DNA of 64,000 nucleotides. Source: CAWIJK01 sp963836375. Lineage in GTDB: Bacteria > Actinomycetota > Acidimicrobiia > Acidimicrobiales > RAAP-2. Position numbers and translations under genes: made by a program. The stretch is from contig CAWIJK010000004.1 in assembly GCA_963836375.1 (NCBI GenBank), positions 620,001 through 684,000 of the forward strand, in the 5' to 3' direction. Positions 53,313 through 63,842 of the stretch are shown in pieces. Position 1 is the first letter of the stretch. Each line of letters begins with the position of its first letter. The notes under the pieces are model-generated. The model was not told the DNA's origin and ran no database searches. It saw only the letters and a list, made by a program, of their open reading frames with translations.

Positions 53313-54393
53313 CGGGTGGGGGGGCGAAACCCTCCACGTTGTGGCCGGTGGCCGCCAGGTCGGCCAGCACGTAGTCGAGCAGCCGGCGACCGTGGTCGCT
53401 CGCCACCACCACGTCGGCCGCGCTGACCACGACCCCGTTGAGGGACTGCAGCCTTAGCACGTCGCCGTGGTCCCGGGTGTTGGGGAAGATCCCGGCGAAC
53501 GACACCCCGAGGTCCTCGAGGTCCTCGGCCGCTAGGGCGCTCTGGTGCAGCTCGAGCGGGAGGTCGACGTAGACGGCGTCGACGCCCCGCTCGAAGTGGC
53601 GCCGGCGGAGCGCGGCCACGGCCCCGGCCAGGTCGGCCCCGGGCTTGGTCACCGTGAGGACGGCCACGTTGTGGTCGGCGTGCACCTGGGAGTGCAGGGC
53701 CGAGTGGCGCTCGAGGCGGGCCCGGCGGGGCGGGTCGGCCAGCCGGGCGTGCAGCCGGCAGGCGGCGATGATCTCGTGGGTCATCTGGCGGTGCCGCGCC
53801 GAGGCGAAGACCGGCCGGGCCGGCTTGAAGCTGGTGCGCAGGTAGAACAGGGCGGCCGACTGGCGCCGCCTGGCCTCGGCCTCGGGGCCGCCGGCCGCGT
53901 TGTTGTCCACGGTGGCCGGGATCCAGCCGAGGAGGAAGCCGGTCTCTTGGGCCCCGAGCTCGACGTTGGCCCGCTGGCTGTAGGGGTGGGCGGCCGTCGC
54001 CTCGCTGTAGAGGCCGGCCAGGCCCCGTTTCTTGGCCAGGTAGACGAGGTGGCGCTTGACCGAGACGAACAGGTGGTGGCCCCGGGCCTCGGGCAGGGTC
54101 ACCGCCTGGCCGACGTGGCCGACCGGGTCGTGGGGCCGGCGGAAGGACATCGCCGCGTGGCACAGGAGCGTCCCGTCGTCGGTCTCGGCGATGGCCGAGA
54201 CCAACAGGCCCTCGGCGATGCGCCGGGCCACCTCGTGGGCGTCGTAGACCCAGGGCGAGTCGTAGGTGTCGCCGTAGGCGCTGCGGATGGCGTCGCCCAG
54301 GCGGACCGCCTCGGAGGCCCGCAGGGGCCGGACGTGGACCCGGCCCAGGTCGGGGTCGGTCCGCGACCCCGACCCGTCGGTGCCCGTGGTCAT
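53299..54393 (-). CDS. GNAT-like acetyltransferase domain protein
   Basis: The 364-residue protein has GNAT-like features in the first 165 residues (VRPLRASEAVRLGDAIRSAYGD, then GLAGLYSEATAAHPYSQRANVELGAQETGFLLG, which is the acetyl-CoA-site region). An all-new C-terminal half contains HADHNVAVLTVTKPG, FERGVDAVYVDLPL and LEDLGVSFAGIFPN. ATG 54393 is supported by GGGGGT upstream; ATG 54423 is a weaker alternative. It overlaps the oxidase gene by 14 bases, so the two are coupled. The substrate is unknown. Confidence 0.75.
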   Translation of the reverse strand: MTTGTDGSGSRTDPDLGRVHVRPLRASEAVRLGDAIRSAYGDTYDSPWVYDAHEVARRIAEGLLVSAIAETDDGTLLCHAAMSFRRPHDPVGHVGQAVTLPEARGHHLFVSVKRHLVYLAKKRGLAGLYSEATAAHPYSQRANVELGAQETGFLLGWIPATVDNNAAGGPEAEARRRQSAALFYLRTSFKPARPVFASARHRQMTHEIIAACRLHARLADPPRRARLERHSALHSQVHADHNVAVLTVTKPGADLAGAVAALRRRHFERGVDAVYVDLPLELHQSALAAEDLEDLGVSFAGIFPNTRDHGDVLRLQSLNGVVVSAADVVVASDHGRRLLDYVLADLAATGHNVEGFAPPPDAPD

Positions 54394-54574
54394 CGTGGCA
54401 CCCCCGTCGCCATAGCCGACCATCGTAGGCCCGCCCCCAAGGGGCCCCGACGCCCCCGCCCCCGGCCCGCCGGCGTCACCCCAGGTCAGCGGGCCCAGGG
54501 AATTCCCGAGGCCCCGGGGCTACCCTGGGGCCCGGTGGCCCGCGTCGGGCGGGCCCGGAGACCGGAGACGAGAC

Positions 54575-54787
54575 GTGCCCCTTTCGCTCGACGACCACTT
54601 CCTCCTCAAGTACCGCGAGCTGCTCGACGCCGAAGACGCCGCCTTCGACGAGCTCGAGCACGCCTGCGAAGAGGGCGACCGCCCCCACTTCGACGAGGAA
54701 CTGGCGCTGTGGCAGGGCATCGTCGAGCGCAAGCTCGCCTATCTGCACAACGCCGGCATCAGCGTGTCGCTGCCGGTGACGCTCTGA
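54575..54787 (+). CDS. Small acidic helical protein
   Basis: The 70-residue protein (MPLSLDDHFLLKYRELLDAEDAAFDELEHACEEG...) is acidic, probably helical and has no known domain. GTG 54575 is preceded by GGAGACGAGAC. It stands alone between the divergent GNAT gene and mdh. Its good coding composition makes it plausible, but function is unknown. Confidence 0.55.
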   Translation: MPLSLDDHFLLKYRELLDAEDAAFDELEHACEEGDRPHFDEELALWQGIVERKLAYLHNAGISVSLPVTL

Positions 54788-54843
54788 GCTGACCCGTCCC
54801 GCCGACCGAGCGGCGCCGACCGGCCCCGCGCAGGCCACCGGGC

Positions 54844-55845
54844 TCAGGCGAGGAGCCCGAGGGCCTCCACCTCCGAGCGCTCGGACAGCAGCTCGTCGGT
54901 CGTGATCCGGATCCGCTCGGTGGCGAAGTCGTCGTGCTCGACGCCCTCGACCACCGACCAGCCGCCCTTGCCGTCGGCGCGCACCGGGAACCCGAACTGC
55001 AGCCCCTCGGGCGTCCCGTACTGGCCGTTGGCTGGCCACGGCCACCGAGACGCAGTCGTCGGCGGCGGTGGCGGTGCGCAGGCCGACCACCGTGTCGATG
55101 GCGGCGTTGGCGGCCGAGGCGGCCGACGAGAGCCCCCGGGCCTCGATGATGGCCGCCCCCCGCTTCTGCACGGTGGTGAGGAACTCGCCCTGGAGCCAGT
55201 CGGCGTCGCCGATCACCGTCGGGGCCGGCTTGCCGCCGATGCGGGCGTTGGCGAAGTCGGGGAACTGGGTGGCCGAGTGGTTGCCCCAGATGGCGACGTT
55301 GGTCACCTCTGACGACCGGGACGCCGGCCTTGCTTGGCCAGCTGGCTCTTGGCCCGGTTCTCGTCCAGCCGGGTCATGGCGAACCACCGGTCGGCGGGGA
55401 CCTCGGGGGCGTTGGACCGGGCGATCAGGCAGTTGGTGTTGCACGGGTTGCCGACGACGAGGACCCGGACGTCGGAGGCGGCGTGCGCGGCGATGGCCCG
55501 GCCCTGGGGCTTGAAGATGCCGCCGTTGACGCTCAGCAGGTCACCGCGCTCCATGCCCGCCTTGCGGGGGACCGAGCCCACCAGCAGCGCCCAGGAGGTC
55601 CCGTCGAAGGCGGTGGCAGGTCCGAGGTGGCGACGACGTCGGCCAGCAGCGGGAAGGCGCAGTCGTCGAGCTCCATGACCACGCCCTCGAGGGCCTTCAT
55701 GGCCGGCTCGATCTCGAGCAGGCGCAGCACGACCGGCTGGTCGGGGCCGAGCAGCTGGCCCGAGGCGATCGCGGAAGAGGAGCGAGTAGCCGATCTGGCC
55801 GGCGGCGCCGGTGACGGTGACGTGGAGGGGGGTGCGAGATGCCAT
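54844..55845 (-). pseudogene. mdh: Malate dehydrogenase, frame broken by five single-base indels
   Basis: Joined across frames, the product is a complete malate dehydrogenase of about 330 residues of the cytosolic/mycobacterial type: ASRTPLHVTVTGAAGQIGYSLLFR, RLLEIEPAMKALEGVVMELDD, GNPCNTNCLIA, RWFAMTRLDENRAKSQLAK, VAIWGNHSATQFPD, and a C-terminus ending GLLA. Single extra or missing bases at about 55770, 55617, 55331, 55314 and 55030 shift the frame. Each correction restores family residues and no internal stop remains. It probably catalyses malate to oxaloacetate in the cell. As it is a core gene, consensus error is the likelier cause. Confidence 0.85.
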
Positions 55846-55915
55846 GCCCGTCACGATATGCCGGTGGCGGGTCCGGGTCGAAACCGCCGGAACGGCCGGT
55901 GCCCGATGGGGATCT

Positions 55916-57114
<1,199 letters not shown>

Positions 57115-57206
57115 GGCCCGAGACTACGGGGCGACCGGTCGGGCACCCCAATCGGCCCGACGCCCGGCGAAGGCGCCGGCGGCGGGTCCGGGCGGGCGGG
57201 GCCGGC

Positions 57207-58088
57207 TCAGCCGGCGGCGGCCAGGCCGGGGGGGCCGAGACCCAGGGCGGCGTAGATCTCCCGGGTCACCTTGGAGAGGTTGAGGGTGTAGAAGTGCAGG
57301 CCCGGGGCGCCCTGGTCGAGCAGGGCCCGGCACAGCCCGGTGAAGATCTCCACCCCTTCGGTGCGGGCCGCCTCGGGGCCGCCGGCCTCCTCGGCGGCGG
57401 CCAGCCGGGCCACCAGCCACTCGGGCACCGGCGACCCCATGGCCGCCATCCGGGGCACCGACTTGAGCGAGGTCACCGGCATGATCCCGGGCAGCACCGG
57501 GGTGTCGACCCCCCGGGCGACCATGTCGGCGACCAGGCCCTCGTACTCGGCGATCTCGAAGAAGAACTGGGTCACCGCGAAGTCGGCCAGCTCCAGCTTG
57601 GCCGCCAGGTAGCCGCGGTCGCTGTCCAGGTCCTCGGAGGCCGGGTGGCCGGCTGGGTGGGCGGCCACCCCGATCGAGAACCCGCCGATGGCCCGGGCCA
57701 GCTCCACCAGCTCGATGGCGTGGGCCAGCTCGCCCACCCCCGCCCCGGGGTCGGTCGGGGGGTCGCCCCCGAGCGCCATCAGGTTCTCCACGCCGGCCTT
57801 GCGGTAGTCGACCAGGATGTCGGCCAGCTCCAGGCGGGAGTGGGCCACGCAGATCAGGTGGGCCATCGGCACCAGCGTGGTGGTGTGCAGCATGCCCTTC
57901 ACGAGGTCGAAGGTGCGCTGGCGCGACTCGCGCCCACCGCGGTAGGTGACCGAGACGAACGAGGGCTCGAGCGGCTCGAGGTTCTTCAGGGTCCGGGTGA
58001 GGGTGAGCTTCTCGGCGTCGCTCTTGGGCGGGAAGAACTCGAAGGAGTAGGTCGGCCCGGCGGCCAGGAGATCGGCGATCCTCGTCAC
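57207..58088 (-). CDS. metF: Methylenetetrahydrofolate reductase
   Basis: The 293-residue protein has the MetF TIM-barrel signs: YSFEFFPPKSDAEK at about 13-27, SVTYRGG, HLICVAHSR, ENLMALGGDPP, FAVTQFFFE, VLPGIMPVTSLK and a closing GLHFYTLNLSK. It reduces 5,10-methylene-THF to 5-methyl-THF, the methyl donor for methionine. GTG 58088 is the likely start. It lies 14 bases after the folD-cupin stop, which suggests an operon for one-carbon metabolism. Confidence 0.92.
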   Translation of the reverse strand: MTRIADLLAAGPTYSFEFFPPKSDAEKLTLTRTLKNLEPLEPSFVSVTYRGGRESRQRTFDLVKGMLHTTTLVPMAHLICVAHSRLELADILVDYRKAGVENLMALGGDPPTDPGAGVGELAHAIELVELARAIGGFSIGVAAHPAGHPASEDLDSDRGYLAAKLELADFAVTQFFFEIAEYEGLVADMVARGVDTPVLPGIMPVTSLKSVPRMAAMGSPVPEWLVARLAAAEEAGGPEAARTEGVEIFTGLCRALLDQGAPGLHFYTLNLSKVTREIYAALGLGPPGLAAAG

Positions 58089-58102
58089 CCCGACGAGGTT
58101 AG

Positions 58103-59350
58103 TCAGCCGCCGCCGGCGGCTCTCCCGAAGTCGTCCTCCAAGCGCACGATGTCGTCCTCGCCGAAATAGTCCCCCAGCTGGACCTCGATGAAGACCAGGT
58201 CGCCGGGGCCGGGGTTCTCTACCCGGTGGGCCGCCCCGAGCGGGATGTCGATCGAACGGCCCCGGGGCACCTCGCTCACCACACCGTCGAGGGTGACCCG
58301 GGCGGCGCCGTCGACCACGAACCAGTGCTCGGCCCGCCGGGCGTGGCGCTGGTAGCTGAGCCGCCGACCCGGGCTGACCACCATCCGCTTCACCTTGTGC
58401 CCGGCGGCGCCACCGTCGAGGACGGTGTAGCTCCCCCAAGGGCGCTCGCTGTGCTCGCGCCCGTCGTGCTCGCGTCCGTCGTGCTCGGGTCGCTCGGTCA
58501 TGCCGCGCTCGGCCGCCGCCACGGCGTTGGACAGTAGCATTGCCCGGGTCATCGGCCCGACCCCGCCGAGGCGCGGCGTGATCCAACCGGCGACCTCGGC
58601 CACCGCCTCGTCCACGTCGCTCAGCAGGCGCCGTCCCTCCCAGCTGGTGCCGGCCCCCACCACGGCCGCCCCGGGCTTCACCATCTCGGCGGTCACCAGG
58701 CCGGCCCGGCCGGCGGCGGCCACCACCACGTCGCCCTGGCGCACCAGGGCCGCCAGGTCGTCGACGCCGGTGTGGACCACGGTCACCGCCGCGTTGCAGC
58801 CGGGGCGCTTCATGGCCAGGAGCAACGACAGGGGCCGGCCGATGGTGAGGCCCCGACCGATGATGACCACGTGGCGACCCTCGACCGGGACGTCGTTGGC
58901 CGCCAGCAGCTCGACGATGCCGGCCGGGGTGCACGGGAGGGGACCGGGGCGCCCCATCACCAGCTTGCCCAGGTTGACCGGGTGCAGCCCGTCGACGTCC
59001 TTGGCCGGGTCCACGGCCAGCAGGACCCGCTCTTCGTCGAGCCCCCCGGGCAGGGGCAGTTGGACCAGGTAGGCGTGGACCGCCGGGTCGGCGTTGAGCC
59101 GGGCTACCACCGCCTCCACCTCGGCCTGGGTGGCGTCGGCCGGGAGCCGCTCGTCGACCGAGGTGATGCCGACCTCGGCGCAGTCGGCGTGCTTCATCTC
59201 GACGTAGCGGGTGGAGGGGCCGTCGTCGCCGACCAGCACCGTGCCCAGCCCCACCACCACCCCCTCGGCGGCCAGCCGGGCCACCCGGTCGGACAGGTCG
59301 GCCCGGATGCGCGCCGCCAGGAGCTCGCCGTCGAGCAGCTTCGCCGTCAC
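58103..59350 (-). CDS. folD: FolD (methylene-THF dehydrogenase/cyclohydrolase) fused to a cupin domain
   Basis: Residues 1-284 are a complete bifunctional FolD: YVEMKHADCAEVGI (catalytic Lys region), VQLPLPGG, the P-loop-like VVIIGRGLTIGRPLSLLL, and DVDGLHPVN. Without a stop, a 25-residue linker with an HDGRE repeat leads to about 100 residues of a type II mannose-6-phosphate-isomerase cupin (RPWGSYTVLDG, HKVKRMVVSPGRRLSYQRHARRAEHWFVVDG, and DIPLGAAHRVENPG). The cupin metal histidines are visible. An internal ATG at 58501 lies at the junction but lacks a ribosome binding site. Located between purH and metF. Confidence 0.87.
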   Translation of the reverse strand: MTAKLLDGELLAARIRADLSDRVARLAAEGVVVGLGTVLVGDDGPSTRYVEMKHADCAEVGITSVDERLPADATQAEVEAVVARLNADPAVHAYLVQLPLPGGLDEERVLLAVDPAKDVDGLHPVNLGKLVMGRPGPLPCTPAGIVELLAANDVPVEGRHVVIIGRGLTIGRPLSLLLAMKRPGCNAAVTVVHTGVDDLAALVRQGDVVVAAAGRAGLVTAEMVKPGAAVVGAGTSWEGRRLLSDVDEAVAEVAGWITPRLGGVGPMTRAMLLSNAVAAAERGMTERPEHDGREHDGREHSERPWGSYTVLDGGAAGHKVKRMVVSPGRRLSYQRHARRAEHWFVVDGAARVTLDGVVSEVPRGRSIDIPLGAAHRVENPGPGDLVFIEVQLGDYFGEDDIVRLEDDFGRAAGGG

Positions 59351-59369
59351 CGCGTCCGTCCCCCCACGA

Positions 59370-60890
59370 TCAGTGGCGGAAGTGCCGCTCGCCGGTCAGC
59401 ACCATGGCCATCCCCGCCTCGTCGGCCGCGGCGATGATCTCGTGGTCGCGGACCGAGCCGCCGGGCTGGGCCACCGCCGTCACCCCGGCCCGGGCCAGGA
59501 CCTCGAGGCCGTCGGGGAAGGGGAAGAAGGCGTCGGACGCCCCGGCCCCGCCCTTGGCCCGGCCCTGGGCTTTGGCGACGGCGATCTCGGCCGCCACCAC
59601 CCGGGACTGCTGGCCGGCGCCCACCCCGACCGCCTGGCCGTCGGTCACGATGGCGATGGCGTTGGAGGTGGTGCGGGCGCACACCCGCCAGGCCAGCACC
59701 AGGTCGCGCCACTGGGCGGCGGTCGGCACGGCCCGGGTGACCGTCTCCCAGTTCGACCGCTCGCGCTCGAGGCGGTCGGGGCCCTGGACGAGCACGCTGG
59801 CCCCGAGGCTGCGGAACTGGCGGGTGATCGGCTCGGGCCCGGGGGCCGACAGGAGCCGGGTGGCCTTGCGCCGGGCCGACAGCTGGGCCAGGGCCTCGGG
59901 GTCGTAGGAGGGGGCGATGATCACGTCGGCCTGGGGGCCCTCGGCGATGGCCGCGGCCACCGGGGCGCTCACCGCCCCGCCGATGGCCACGATGCCCCCG
60001 AAGGCCGACTGGGGGTCGCACTCGAGGGCCAGCCGGTAGGCCTCGGTCAGGTTGCCGGCCACCGCCGCCCCGCAGGGGTTGGCGTGCTTGATGATGGCCA
60101 CCGCCTGCTCGCCGGCGTCGGTGGCCAGCTCGTGGACCAGCCGCCAGGCCGCGTCGGTGTCGAAGATGTTGAGGTAGGAGAGCTCGCGGCCCCCGTGCTG
60201 GTCGACCCCGTCCCACCAGCTCTGCTCGCCGGCCAGGCGGTAGCGGGCACCGCGCTGGTGGGGGTTCTCGCCGTAGCGCAGCGACTGGGCCCGCTCGAGG
60301 GTGAGGTGCACGCTCGGGGGCAGCTCGACGTCGTCGGCCGGGCCCTCCCGGTCGAGCCAGGCCACGATGGCCGCGTCGTAGGCCGCGGTGTGGGCGAAGG
60401 CGGCCCGGGCCAGCCGGCGCCGGGTCGTCTCGGAGAGCGAGCCCGCCGAGCGCAGCTCGTCGAGGACCAGCGGGTAGTCGGCCGGGGAGGTCACGACCCC
60501 GACGTGGGCGAAGTTCTTGGCGGCGGCGCGCACCATGGCCGGCCCGCCGATGTCGATCAGCTCGATGCCCGGATCCGACGTGAACGGGTAGAGGTTGGAG
60601 ACCACCAGGTCGATCGGCTCGATGCCCTGGGCCTCGAGGTCGGCCAGGTGCGAGGCCTTGGACCGGTCGGCCAGGATCCCGCCGTGGATGGCCGGGTGGA
60701 GGGTCTTGACCCGGCCCTCGAGCATCTCGGGCGACCCGGTGACCCCGGCCACCTCGTCGTGGTCGATGCCGGCCCCGTGGAGGGCGGCCGACGTGTTGCC
60801 GCTGGCCACCAGGGCCCAGCCGAGGTCGCGCAGCCCGGCGGCCAGGTCGACCAGGCCCTCTTTGTCGTAGACCGAGAGCAGCGCCCTCAC
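59370..60890 (-). CDS. purH: Bifunctional purine biosynthesis protein PurH
   Basis: The 506-residue protein has the IMP cyclohydrolase domain (residues 1-190, MRALLSVYDKEGLVDLA, ... GRVKTLHPAIHGGIL) and the AICAR formyltransferase domain with RYGENPHQ, IKHANPCGAAV, SAFGGIVAIGG and GASDAFFPFPDGLE. It catalyses the last two steps to IMP using 10-formyl-THF. GTG 60890 overlaps the purN stop by four bases (GTGA), so translation is coupled. Upstream of folD, which makes its cofactor. Confidence 0.95.
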   Translation of the reverse strand: MRALLSVYDKEGLVDLAAGLRDLGWALVASGNTSAALHGAGIDHDEVAGVTGSPEMLEGRVKTLHPAIHGGILADRSKASHLADLEAQGIEPIDLVVSNLYPFTSDPGIELIDIGGPAMVRAAAKNFAHVGVVTSPADYPLVLDELRSAGSLSETTRRRLARAAFAHTAAYDAAIVAWLDREGPADDVELPPSVHLTLERAQSLRYGENPHQRGARYRLAGEQSWWDGVDQHGGRELSYLNIFDTDAAWRLVHELATDAGEQAVAIIKHANPCGAAVAGNLTEAYRLALECDPQSAFGGIVAIGGAVSAPVAAAIAEGPQADVIIAPSYDPEALAQLSARRKATRLLSAPGPEPITRQFRSLGASVLVQGPDRLERERSNWETVTRAVPTAAQWRDLVLAWRVCARTTSNAIAIVTDGQAVGVGAGQQSRVVAAEIAVAKAQGRAKGGAGASDAFFPFPDGLEVLARAGVTAVAQPGGSVRDHEIIAAADEAGMAMVLTGERHFRH

Positions 60891-61675
60891 CGCCCCGGCC
60901 CTCCCCGCTCCGCCCGCACCTCGCTGATCGGGCCGGGCCGCACCGCCTCGGCGTGGACGGCGGCCTCCGCCGGCACCGCCTCCGCCGGGACCGCCTGGGC
61001 GTGGACCGCCTCGGCGTGGACGGCCGTCACCGAGTGGACCCCGGGGGCGTCGGCCCCGACGGGCCGGCCGCCCGGGGCCCCGGGGGCGGCGGGGGCCAGG
61101 GGCCGGCCGGCCGCCAGGTCGGCCAGGGCCCGCTTGACGGTGGCCGGGTACAGGACCCGCTCGACCGCCTTGATCCGCTCGTGCAGCGACGCGACGGTGT
61201 CGTCGGGGCGCACCGCCACCTCCTCTTGGGCCAGGATCGGCCCGGCGTCCATCTCCAAGGTGGCCAGGTGCACCGTGCAGCCGGTGACCCGCACCCCCGC
61301 CGCCAGGGCGTCGTCGACGGCGTGCCAGCCCGGGAAGGCCGGGAGCAGGGCCGGGTGGGTGTTGAGGATGCGGCCCCCGAAGGCGTCGTGGACCGGCTGG
61401 TCGAGCACGGTGCCGAAGCCGGCCATGCAGACCAGGTCGACGTCGGCCGCGCTGAGGGCCGCGGTGAGCGCACGGGTGTAGCCCAGCCGGTCGAAGCCCG
61501 GGCCGAAGCCCCCGAAGTCGGCCCGGTCGACCAGCACCGCGGCCACCCCCGCCCCGGCCGCCACCTCGAGGCCCCGACAGGGCCGGTCGGCCAGCACCGT
61601 GGTCACAGGGACGCCCTCGGCCACCATGGCCTCCAAGATGGTCCCACTGCCCGAGACGAGCACCGCCACACGCAT
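60887..61675 (-). CDS. purN: Phosphoribosylglycinamide formyltransferase with C-terminal extension
   Basis: The 262-residue protein is a GART of the PurN type: RVAVLVSGSGTILEAM at the start, then VCMAGFGTVLD, RILNTHPALLPAFPGWHAV with the catalytic N-x-H, and GCTVHLATLEMDAGPILAQE. Normal length is about 200, so about 60 residues are an extra Ala/Val/Pro tail with repeats (AVHAEAVHAQAVPAEAV). ATG 61675 is preferred over TTG 61684. It overlaps purH by four bases. Confidence 0.92.
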   Translation of the reverse strand: MRVAVLVSGSGTILEAMVAEGVPVTTVLADRPCRGLEVAAGAGVAAVLVDRADFGGFGPGFDRLGYTRALTAALSAADVDLVCMAGFGTVLDQPVHDAFGGRILNTHPALLPAFPGWHAVDDALAAGVRVTGCTVHLATLEMDAGPILAQEEVAVRPDDTVASLHERIKAVERVLYPATVKRALADLAAGRPLAPAAPGAPGGRPVGADAPGVHSVTAVHAEAVHAQAVPAEAVPAEAAVHAEAVRPGPISEVRAERGGPGR

Positions 61676-61753
61676 CGCGCTCAACCTACAACGGCGCCGG
61701 GGGGCCCTCGACGATCCGCCGGCCGGGGGGCCCGGGTCGGCCCGGCGCCGGGC

Positions 61754-62641
61754 TCAGGCCAGGCGCTTGACCACGTCGACCATCGTCTCGCCGGCCTCGG
61801 TCGGGTTCTTGGCCACCAGGGCCCCGGCGTCGGAGAGGGCCTGCATCTTGGCCTGGGCCGTGCCGTGGCTCCCCGAGATGATGGCGCCGGCGTGGCCCAT
61901 CTTGCGCCCCGGCGGGGCGGTGACCCCAGCGATGTAGGCCACCACCGGCTTGGTCATGTGCTCGTCGATGAACGCCGCCGCCCGCTCCTCCTCGGAGCCC
62001 CCGATCTCGCCGATCATCATCACGGCCTTGGTGTCGGGGTCGGCCTCGAAGGCGGCCAGGCAGTCGATGAAGTTGGTGCCCGGCACCGGGTCGCCGCCGA
62101 TCCCCACACAGGTGGTCTGGCCCACGCCCTGCTGGGAGAGCTCGTGGAGGGCCTGGTAGGTGAGGGTGCCCGAGCGGCTGACGATCCCCACCGGGCCCCC
62201 GGCCAGGGCGATGTCGCCCGAGGTGATGCCGATGTTGATCTTGCCCGGCGAGATGATGCCCGGACAGTTCGGCCCGAGCAGCCGGGTGCCGGGGTGCTCG
62301 CGCAGGAGCCGGTTGAACAAGAGGGCCTCGTCTTGGGCCGGGATGCCCTCGGTGATGCACACGATGAAGGTGATCCCGGCCTCGGCCGCCTCCTGGATCG
62401 CCGCGCAGGCGCCCTTGGGTGGCACCACCACGAACGAGGCCGTGGCCCCGGTGGCGGCCACCGCCTCGGCCACGGTGTCGAAGATGGCGATGCCCTCGAC
62501 GTCGGTCCCCCCCTTGCCCGGCGAGGTCCCGGCCACCACCTTGGTGCCGTAGTCCCGGTTGCGCACGCCGTGGAACCGGCCCTGGCTCCCGGTCAGTCCC
62601 TGGACGATCACCTTGGTGTTCTCGTCGACGAAGATGCTCAC
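61754..62641 (-). CDS. sucD: Succinyl-CoA ligase, alpha subunit
   Basis: The 295-residue protein has an N-terminal CoA-binding Rossmann part (QGLTGSQGRFH, at about 14-24), LLGPNCPGIISPG, and the phospho-histidine region GHAGAIISGSHGTAQAK near 250. It forms the alpha subunit that binds CoA and carries the phosphate during succinyl-CoA to succinate conversion. GTG 62641 follows sucC by 58 bases on the same strand. Confidence 0.95.
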   Translation of the reverse strand: MSIFVDENTKVIVQGLTGSQGRFHGVRNRDYGTKVVAGTSPGKGGTDVEGIAIFDTVAEAVAATGATASFVVVPPKGACAAIQEAAEAGITFIVCITEGIPAQDEALLFNRLLREHPGTRLLGPNCPGIISPGKINIGITSGDIALAGGPVGIVSRSGTLTYQALHELSQQGVGQTTCVGIGGDPVPGTNFIDCLAAFEADPDTKAVMMIGEIGGSEEERAAAFIDEHMTKPVVAYIAGVTAPPGRKMGHAGAIISGSHGTAQAKMQALSDAGALVAKNPTEAGETMVDVVKRLA

Positions 62642-62699
62642 GGTCTCTCTCTTTCTCGGACGTTTCGCTTCTCGGGTGGTCGGCTGGCCCGGCCGGTGC

Positions 62700-63842
62700 T
62701 CAGCGGGCGGCCAGGGTCACGGCGGTGCGGGCGGCGTCGAGCATGGTCGGCTCGGCCACCAGGCGCTCGGACAGGTGCGGGGCCAGGATCTCGCGGCCGG
62801 CCACGGCGTTGGTGCCGTCGAGGCGCAGCACGATGGGCGAGGTGATGTCGACCCGGCCCAGCGCGTCGACGACCCCCTGGGCGACCTCGTCCACCCGGGT
62901 GATGCCGCCGAAGATATTGACCAGGATCGACTTCACCGCCGGGTCGGCGTTGATGACCTCGAGGGCGGCGGCCATCACGTCGGCGTTGGCCCCGCCCCCG
63001 ATGTCCAAGAAGTTGGCCGCGCTGCCCCCGACCTGGTTGACCACGTCCAGGGTGCTCATGGCCAGGCCGGCCCCGTTGGCGATGATGCCGACCGACCCCG
63101 AGAGGCCGATGTAGTTGAGGCCCTTCTCCTTGGCCATCTGCTCGCGGGGGTCCTCGGTGTCGGTGGCCGCGTACTCGGCCCACTCGGGGTGCCGGAACGA
63201 GGCGTTCTCGTCGAGGGTCACCTTGGCGTCGAGGGCGTGGACCTTGCCCTCGGTGGTCAAGATGAGCGGATTGATCTCGGCCAGGTCGCAGTCCCCCTCG
63301 ACGTAACAGGAGTAGAGCTTGACCAAGAGGGCCGCCGCCTGCTCCCGGGCCGCCTCGTCCAGGTTGGCCGCGTCCACCCACTGGCGGGCGGTCTCCTCGT
63401 CGAGCCCGATGACCGGGTCGATGTGGAGCCGGGCGATGGCCTCGGGATTGGCGGCCGCCACCTCTTCGATCTCGACCCCGCCCTCGGCCGACAGCATGCC
63501 CAGGTGCAGCTTGGCCGGGCGGTCGAGGGTGAAGCTGGCGTAGTACTCCTTGTCGATGTCCGAGGCGTGCTCGACCCAGAGCCGGTGGACGACATGGCCC
63601 TTGATGTCCATGCCCAAGATGGCCGCGGCGTGCCGGCGGACCTCGTCGGCGTCGGCCGCCAGCTTGATGCCGCCGGCCTTGCCCCGCCCGCCCACCTTCA
63701 CCTGGGCCTTGACCACCACCGGGTAGCCGGCGGCGTCGGCGGCGGCCACCGCTTCGTCGACGGTGTCGGCCACCCCGCCGGGCGACGTCGGGATGCCGAA
63801 GCGGGCGAAGTACTGCTTGCCCTGGTACTCGTAGAGATCCAC
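62700..63842 (-). CDS. sucC: Succinyl-CoA ligase, beta subunit
   Basis: The 380-residue protein begins DLYEYQGKQYFARFGIPTSPGG and has ATP-grasp parts (YPVVVKAQVKVGGRGKAGGIKLA), AEINPLILTTEG (metal site region) and the closing LDIGGGANADV ... NIFGGITRVDEVAQGV. It binds the nucleotide and succinate. GTG 63842 has GAGGAGAGG 7 bases upstream; the longer open frame upstream is non-coding. First of the run sucC-sucD-purN-purH-folD-metF-icd-mdh on the minus strand. Confidence 0.95.
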   Translation of the reverse strand: MDLYEYQGKQYFARFGIPTSPGGVADTVDEAVAAADAAGYPVVVKAQVKVGGRGKAGGIKLAADADEVRRHAAAILGMDIKGHVVHRLWVEHASDIDKEYYASFTLDRPAKLHLGMLSAEGGVEIEEVAAANPEAIARLHIDPVIGLDEETARQWVDAANLDEAAREQAAALLVKLYSCYVEGDCDLAEINPLILTTEGKVHALDAKVTLDENASFRHPEWAEYAATDTEDPREQMAKEKGLNYIGLSGSVGIIANGAGLAMSTLDVVNQVGGSAANFLDIGGGANADVMAAALEVINADPAVKSILVNIFGGITRVDEVAQGVVDALGRVDITSPIVLRLDGTNAVAGREILAPHLSERLVAEPTMLDAARTAVTLAAR

